Assembly (NCBI GenBank): GCA_937894055.1
Contig: CALDHQ010000128.1
Coordinates: forward strand, 1-10,083
Length of the DNA: 10,083 nucleotides
Origin: an uncultured Polymorphobacter sp.
Lineage (GTDB): Bacteria > Pseudomonadota > Alphaproteobacteria > Sphingomonadales > Sphingomonadaceae
Direction: 5' to 3'
The notes beneath the pieces are model-generated. The model searched no databases, was not told the DNA's origin, and saw nothing but the letters and a program-made list of their open reading frames with translations. The position numbers and the translations under genes are program-made. Each line of letters begins with the position of its first letter. The stretch's first letter is position 1. Below, in pieces: positions 5,847 through 10,083 of this stretch.

Positions 5847-7154
5847 ATGGCGACACAGTTGCAGGACGGCGCGCCGGCAAAGGAACAGCGCGTCAATTCG
5901 GAGCGGGTGCTGCTGTGGATTCTGCTGATCGTCTACATCTTCAATTTCATCGACCGGCAGGTGGTCAACATCCTGGCCGAGCCGATCAAGCGCGACCTTG
6001 ACCTGTCGGATACCCAGCTCGGGCTGCTTACCGGGCTGGCGTTTGCGCTTTTCTATGCGATTCTGGGCGTGCCGATCGCGCGCTATGCCGACAAGCCGCA
6101 CAGCAACCGCGTCGGGCTGATTTCGATATCGCTGCTGCTGTGGTCGGCGATGACCGCGGTCAGCGGCCTGGCGACCAATTTCACCCAGCTGCTGCTGGCG
6201 CGCGTTGGTGTCGGCGTTGGCGAGGCGGGATGCACGCCGGCCGCACATTCGCTGATTTCGGACATGGTGCCGCGTGAACGGCGTGCTTCGGCGATCGCGT
6301 TCTACGGGCTGGGCATCCCCATTGGCGGCTTGCTCGGCATGGTTATCGGTGGACAGCTCAATGACTTATGGGGTTGGCGTACCGCGTTTTTTGTCGTGGG
6401 CGCGCCGGGCATTTTCCTGTCGGCGCTGGTCTGGCTGGTGCTGCGCGACCCGCGTGTCAGCCATGCCGCGCGGACGTTGCGCGCTGCGACGGTGGCAGTT
6501 CCGCAAATCAACGCGCGCGCCGCGCTGAAGGAAGTGCTGTCGAGCAAGGCGTTCGTGCAGCTGGCCATCGGCGCCGGGCTCATCGCGTTCCTCGCCTATG
6601 GCAAGGGCGTCTGGGTGGCGATCCTGTTCATGCGCAATCACGGGCTGTCACCGGGCGAAACCGGGCTGTGGCTGGGCCTCAGCGGCGGCGTCGCCGGGTT
6701 CATCGGCACCTGGGCGGGCGGCTATCTTGCCGACCGATTCGGCAAGCATGACCCGCGCCATCTGCTCACCGCACCCGTGGTGGGGATCGTGCTGGCGGCG
6801 CCGCTGCTGTTCCTGGGCTACCGTGCCGACAACTGGGTCACCGCGCTGGCGTTGCTGTTCATCCCCGGCATCGCCAACATGCTCTACTGGGGACCGACCT
6901 ATTCGGTGGCGCAGCGGCTGGTGCGGCCGCATGCACGCGCCATGGCGACCGCGATCATGGTGTTCGCGCAGAACCTCATCGGGCTCGGGCTCGGGCCGCT
7001 GCTGTTCGGCATGCTGTCGGATGCGCTGAAGCCGATTGCCGGCCCCGACAGCGTGCGCTGGGTGCTTTACGGCGCGGCGTGGCTCGGGGTGTTGCCGGCG
7101 TTCTTCTTCTGGCGCGCCAGCCTGCGGCTCAAGGCTGACCTCGACCCAGAATAG
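5847..7154 (+). CDS. Spinster-like MFS transporter
   Basis: This is a 435-residue integral membrane protein of the major facilitator superfamily with many hydrophobic helices, consistent with the family's usual 12. Seen directly: IDRQ at 35-38 in helix 1 (the FxDRQ start typical of spinster-like carriers), the loop-2 motif region GVPIARYADKPHSNRVG, helix 4 with LLARVGVGVGEAGCTPAAHSLI, then PRERRASAIAFYGLGIPIGGLLG and GWRTAFFVVGAPG. The second half repeats the fold with GGYLADRFGK and RAMATAIMVFAQNLIGLGLGPLLFG. The substrate cannot be read from sequence; the family includes lipid, sugar and organic-acid carriers. No enzyme or regulator next to it points to a substrate. It is separated from motB by a repeat element and converges with htrA. 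Confidence 0.88.
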   Translation: MATQLQDGAPAKEQRVNSERVLLWILLIVYIFNFIDRQVVNILAEPIKRDLDLSDTQLGLLTGLAFALFYAILGVPIARYADKPHSNRVGLISISLLLWSAMTAVSGLATNFTQLLLARVGVGVGEAGCTPAAHSLISDMVPRERRASAIAFYGLGIPIGGLLGMVIGGQLNDLWGWRTAFFVVGAPGIFLSALVWLVLRDPRVSHAARTLRAATVAVPQINARAALKEVLSSKAFVQLAIGAGLIAFLAYGKGVWVAILFMRNHGLSPGETGLWLGLSGGVAGFIGTWAGGYLADRFGKHDPRHLLTAPVVGIVLAAPLLFLGYRADNWVTALALLFIPGIANMLYWGPTYSVAQRLVRPHARAMATAIMVFAQNLIGLGLGPLLFGMLSDALKPIAGPDSVRWVLYGAAWLGVLPAFFFWRASLRLKADLDPE

Positions 7155-7155
7155 G

Positions 7156-8673
7156 TCAGGACAACGGCACCGCCACGAAAGCGTGCTCGTCACCGCGCAG
7201 CACTTCGAGCAGGATGTTGTGGCGTCCGGCGCGTCCGGCAGCCGCCACCCCGGCTTTAAGCTGCTCGGGAGAATCGACGCGCAAGTGATTGGCCGCAATG
7301 ATCAAATCGCCAACTTCCAGCCCGCGGTCGTAGCCGCCGCTGGTCGGGTCGACGCGTGTGATCATCAGCCCCGTCGCGCGCGCCGGCTGCTCGGCACGGG
7401 CGTTGAGTTCGGGCGTCGTGCGCGTCACCACCAGCCCTAGGATATCGGCGCTGCCACCCTTTGTCGCCGCCGACGGCAGTGCCACCGGTGCAGCGGCGAG
7501 GACAGGGCGTTCAGCCGACATGGTGGCCACCTGCAGCTTGACCAACTGGCCGTTGCGCAACACTTCGACGGGGCGCACTTCGCCGATCGTCGATTCCGCC
7601 ACCAGCCGCGTCAGGTCGCGGGCATTGACCACCGGGGCGCCGCCAAAGCGCGTGATGACATCGCCGATGCGTACGCCACCGCGCGCTGCCGGACTGTCGG
7701 GCGTGACCCCGGCGACGAGCGCGCCACGGGCTTCCTTCAATCCCATCGAATCTGCGATATCTTCGGTAACCGGCTGGATTGAAATGCCAATCTGACCGCG
7801 GATGACATGGCCGTTGGTGACCAGCTGGCGCACCACCTGCTGCACCATATGCGCCGGAATCGCGAAGCCGATGCCGACGTTGCCGCCGCTGTCGCTCGGC
7901 GAATAGATCGCGGTGTTGACGCCGATGACATGGCCATAACGGTCGAACAGCGGCCCGCCCGAGTTGCCCTGGTTGATCGCCGCGTCAATCTGCAGGAAGT
8001 CGTCGTACGGTCCCTCGCCGATTTCACGACCACGGCCCGACACGATGCCGCTGGTGACGGTGCTGCCGAGCCCGAACGGCGAGCCGACCGCAAAGATCGC
8101 GTCGCCGACGCGCACCTTGTCCGAATCGCCCCAGTTGACCGTCGGCAAGCCGGCCGCGTCGCTGGCGATGCGCAGCACGGCAAGGTCGGTCTTGCTGTCG
8201 GCACCGACGAGTTCGGCAGCGACTTCGCGCCCCGAGGCGAGCCGCACGCGGATCTTGCTGCCACCTTCCACGACATGTGCGTTGGTGACGACAAGCCCCT
8301 TTGAATCCACGATAAAGCCCGACCCCAGAACCTCGTCGGCGTCAGGCTCCTCGCCTTGCGGCGCATCGTCATAGAAGCGCCGCAGGCTGTCGGAGCCGTC
8401 GGGCGTAATCACGCCCGGGGTGCGGTGGCGTAGCCCGGTAACCTGGACCTGGACGACGGCGGGCACGACAGTGGCGACCATATCGGCCAATTCACCCGAC
8501 GCCGGTGCGGGTGCGCGCACCGCGGCCGCGACCGGCGCGGTGATAACCGCATCACGGTCGCGCAGCTTGAGCGCGGCGGTGATGCCGACGCCGCTGCCGA
8601 CCATGGCGAGCAGCAACACCCCGGCCCCGGCCATCAGCGGCCGGTCGTAAAGTGTCTTTCGCGGCGTGGGCAT
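7156..8673 (-). CDS. htrA: HtrA/DegP-type periplasmic serine protease with two PDZ domains
   Basis: This is a Do-family envelope protease/chaperone that degrades or refolds damaged exported proteins. The 505-residue protein has an N-terminal hydrophobic segment (about residues 13-35) without an obvious cleavage site, so it may stay membrane-anchored. A trypsin-like domain covers about 60-285 with the catalytic triad visible: H133 in VVTNAHVV, D163 in KTDLAVL and S238 in GNSGGPLF. PDZ1 (about 292-385; GALVAGVTPDSPAARGGVRIGD) and PDZ2 (about 410-500; GLMITRVDPTSGGYDRGLEVGD) follow. An acidic stretch near 101-114 lies in the LA-loop region. Two PDZ domains fit DegP/DegQ/MucD rather than one-PDZ DegS. 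Its stop lies one base from that of the convergent MFS gene. Its start faces the glutamine synthetase gene across a 164-bp divergent spacer. Confidence 0.93.
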   Translation of the reverse strand: MPTPRKTLYDRPLMAGAGVLLLAMVGSGVGITAALKLRDRDAVITAPVAAAVRAPAPASGELADMVATVVPAVVQVQVTGLRHRTPGVITPDGSDSLRRFYDDAPQGEEPDADEVLGSGFIVDSKGLVVTNAHVVEGGSKIRVRLASGREVAAELVGADSKTDLAVLRIASDAAGLPTVNWGDSDKVRVGDAIFAVGSPFGLGSTVTSGIVSGRGREIGEGPYDDFLQIDAAINQGNSGGPLFDRYGHVIGVNTAIYSPSDSGGNVGIGFAIPAHMVQQVVRQLVTNGHVIRGQIGISIQPVTEDIADSMGLKEARGALVAGVTPDSPAARGGVRIGDVITRFGGAPVVNARDLTRLVAESTIGEVRPVEVLRNGQLVKLQVATMSAERPVLAAAPVALPSAATKGGSADILGLVVTRTTPELNARAEQPARATGLMITRVDPTSGGYDRGLEVGDLIIAANHLRVDSPEQLKAGVAAAGRAGRHNILLEVLRGDEHAFVAVPLS

Positions 8674-8787
8674 GGACTGGCTACTCGCAAGGGTTACACA
8701 TCAAACACGCCTGTGGCGCCTGCCGCCGGACAATCACTGCACTTGAGCCGGAACGCCGATAGGTTCATCTAGGATGCGCAGCTTTGC

Positions 8788-8822
8788 GCTGCAAGGCAAC
8801 CGCTGCAAGACCATGCTGCAAG
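8788..8822 (+). repeat. Three direct copies of GCTGCAAG upstream of the glutamine synthetase gene
   Basis: GCTGCAAG occurs at 8788-8795, 8802-8809 and 8815-8822, spaced 14 and 13 bases start to start; the last two extend to GCTGCAAGAC. The first copy also closes a small hairpin, GCAGC-TTTGC-GCTGC (8778-8792). The array ends 15 bases before the GTG start. It lies where a transcription-factor site or a leader RNA element would sit, but no regulator is recognised. Chance repetition in GC-rich DNA is possible. Confidence 0.4.
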
Positions 8823-8837
8823 ACAAAGGCTAACCCC

Positions 8838-10083
8838 GTGCCCACCGCCGCCGAACGCCAACTCATTGCCGACCGCAAACTCTATTACGCCAAAGTCGCC
8901 GCCGAACTTGAAGACTGGCTGACGCGCCACGGCATTGTCGAAGTCGAATGCATGGTGCCCGACATGAACGGCATCGTCCGCGGCAAGGTGCTGCCGGCCG
9001 CCAAGATGGTCAAATCGGTGCAGGGCGGCGCGCTGAAAATCGCCAGCTCGATCCTGATCGTGACGGTCACCGGCGACTATCCCGAAGACCCCGCGGTGGC
9101 GCCGTTCCAGGACCCCGACATGACGCTGGTGCCCGACCCGACGTCGCTGCGCATCGCGCCCTATTTCAAGGTACCCACCGCCGTCGTCATCGCCGACCCC
9201 TATGGCCGCGACCACCAACCCGTTGAAATCTATCCGCGCAACCTGCTCAAAAAGGTCATCGGGCTGTACGCTGCGCGCGGCTGGAAGGCGCTGGTCGCCC
9301 CCGAAGTCGAATTCTTCCTGACCAGCATCAACACCGACCCCGATATTCCGCTCAAACCCCCGATCGGCCGCAACGGCCGCGCCGAAACGGCATCGGAGCC
9401 CTACGGCCTCGACGCGATCAACGAGTTCGAGGAGATCATCGACAAGATCTACGAGCACAGCGAAAAGGCCGGGCTCGACCTCGACACGATGATCCACGAA
9501 GCCGGTGCGGCGCAGCTCGAGATCAACTTCAACCACGGCGATCCGCTGGAGCTCGCCGACCAGGTGTTCCTGTTCAAGCGCACGGTGCGTCAGGCCGCAT
9601 TGAAGCACGACGTCTATGCGACCTTCATGGCCAAGCCACATGAGAATGAGCCCGGCTCCTCGATGCACATCCACCAGTCGGTGATGGACATCAAGACCGG
9701 CAAGAATATCTTCGCCAACAAGGATGGCTCGCCTTCGAAGGTTTTCCTGAACCACATCGGTGGCCTGCAGCGATACCTGGCGGCGGCTCTGTCGCTGTGC
9801 GCGCCCAACGTCAACTCCTATCGCCGTCTGGTGCCTGAGTCGGATGCGCCGACCAACGTGCACTGGGCCATCGACAATCGCACCGTCTCGCTGCGCGTGC
9901 CGTGGCGGGCCGGGTCGGCCTTGAACGCGAGCATGGCCGGTCGTGCAGGGTACTTTTCCAGATTGGCCGCGGCCCAGGCTCCCTGGCTGGCCAGCAGGGC
10001 TTCCAGCGTTTTTTCTTCGGCCCTGAGGAAGCTCTCCAGCGGTTCCACGGTGACCGTCGGGGCTTGGGCCAGTTCCGGCATTC
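8838..10083 (+). CDS. Glutamine synthetase-family protein (puuA-like), broken or joined at about 9902
   Basis: The frame opens at GTG 8838 and stays open to the window end. Residues 1-355 are a GS-family ligase, closest in style to gamma-glutamylputrescine synthetase and other GS-III-like polyamine/amine ligases: VEVECMVPDMNGIVRGK near residue 35, APEVEFFL (E156, E158), HEAGAAQLEINF (E221, E228), PGSSMHIHQS (H277, H279), then NVNSYRRL and DNRTVSLRVP. E and H in these motifs are metal and ATP ligands in the family. After CCG 9900-9902 the expected segment (VS...ARRVENRIPGADANPYL) is absent, and low-complexity residues follow that look like antisense coding DNA. About 100 C-terminal residues are therefore missing or replaced, so activity is doubtful if the join is real. 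The exact substrate (ammonia or an amine) is not settled by sequence. Confidence 0.8.
   Translation, partial: MPTAAERQLIADRKLYYAKVAAELEDWLTRHGIVEVECMVPDMNGIVRGKVLPAAKMVKSVQGGALKIASSILIVTVTGDYPEDPAVAPFQDPDMTLVPDPTSLRIAPYFKVPTAVVIADPYGRDHQPVEIYPRNLLKKVIGLYAARGWKALVAPEVEFFLTSINTDPDIPLKPPIGRNGRAETASEPYGLDAINEFEEIIDKIYEHSEKAGLDLDTMIHEAGAAQLEINFNHGDPLELADQVFLFKRTVRQAALKHDVYATFMAKPHENEPGSSMHIHQSVMDIKTGKNIFANKDGSPSKVFLNHIGGLQRYLAAALSLCAPNVNSYRRLVPESDAPTNVHWAIDNRTVSLRVPWRAGSALNASMAGRAGYFSRLAAAQAPWLASRASSVFSSALRKLSSGSTVTVGAWASSGI
9903..10081 (-). CDS. Partial unrecognised coding segment on the minus strand beyond the junction
   Basis: Reading the minus strand from ATG 10079-10081 gives a protein-like sequence with mixed charged residues: PTVTVEPLESFLRAEEKTLE, then LLASQGAWAAANLEKYPARP and AMLAFKADPARHG. 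It is helix-prone and unlike the biased composition of shadow frames. In the same frame the reading runs on to a stop near 9818, but below about 9903 it would be antisense to glutamine synthetase, so the real protein probably lost its continuation at the junction. The gene may also begin beyond the window. I do not recognise the family. Confidence concerns only that this is true coding DNA on this strand. Confidence 0.35.

Noticed and set aside
5651..6001. Small open frames over the motB-MFS gap
   Set aside because: They are repeat-derived peptides running into the transporter in wrong frames; no ribosome-binding site or family features.
8742..8770. TTGAGC ... CATCTA as a -35/-10 promoter for the glutamine synthetase gene
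   Set aside because: The spacing is 17 bases, but the -10 matches only two of six consensus positions; too weak to report.
8769..9863. 364-residue open frame on the minus strand over the glutamine synthetase gene
   Set aside because: It is antisense to clear family motifs (HIH, NVNSYRRL) and has no family features of its own.

Overview
The window is high-GC DNA with codon use strongly biased to G/C at third positions. Gene content and protein style (single-domain FlgJ, E. coli-class MotA/MotB, a spinster-type MFS carrier, a two-PDZ HtrA, a puuA-like glutamine synthetase) suggest an alphaproteobacterium, most likely of the Sphingomonadales. The taxonomic call is inference from sequence style, not a database result.

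Positions 2-5646 are the end of a flagellar cluster, all on the plus strand: 3' part of flgI (P-ring), flgJ (rod assembly, no muramidase domain), flgK and flgL (hook-filament junction), then motA and motB (proton-driven stator). flgI/flgJ and flgJ/flgK overlap by 1 and 4 bases. flgK/flgL and motB/next gene are separated by about 200 bp made almost entirely of repeat DNA. motA has its own leader of about 120 bp with a candidate CtrA half-site. Together these genes build the P-ring, rod and hook-filament junction and power the motor.

Positions 5847-7154 encode a spinster-like MFS transporter on the plus strand. It converges with a minus-strand HtrA/DegP-type periplasmic serine protease (7156-8673); only one base separates the two stop codons. 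A divergent 164-bp spacer then leads to a plus-strand glutamine synthetase-family gene from 8838.

The glutamine synthetase matches its family only to about 9902. The last 180 bases do not continue the family and instead look like coding DNA on the minus strand. This is either a real rearrangement or a chimeric assembly join.

The most interesting structure is two families of palindromic repeats. One is a dRS3-like ATTCCC-N8-GGGAAT paired hairpin, present once inside the flgJ reading frame (translated) and once between flgK and flgL. The other is an AAGGGCCTCCGG...CCGGAGGCCCTT element, intact with perfect 38-bp inverted repeats after motB. A diverged copy after flgK has the dRS3-like hairpin nested inside it. 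I saw no RNA genes, CRISPR, transposase, phage or defence genes, and no clearly undescribed multi-gene system.
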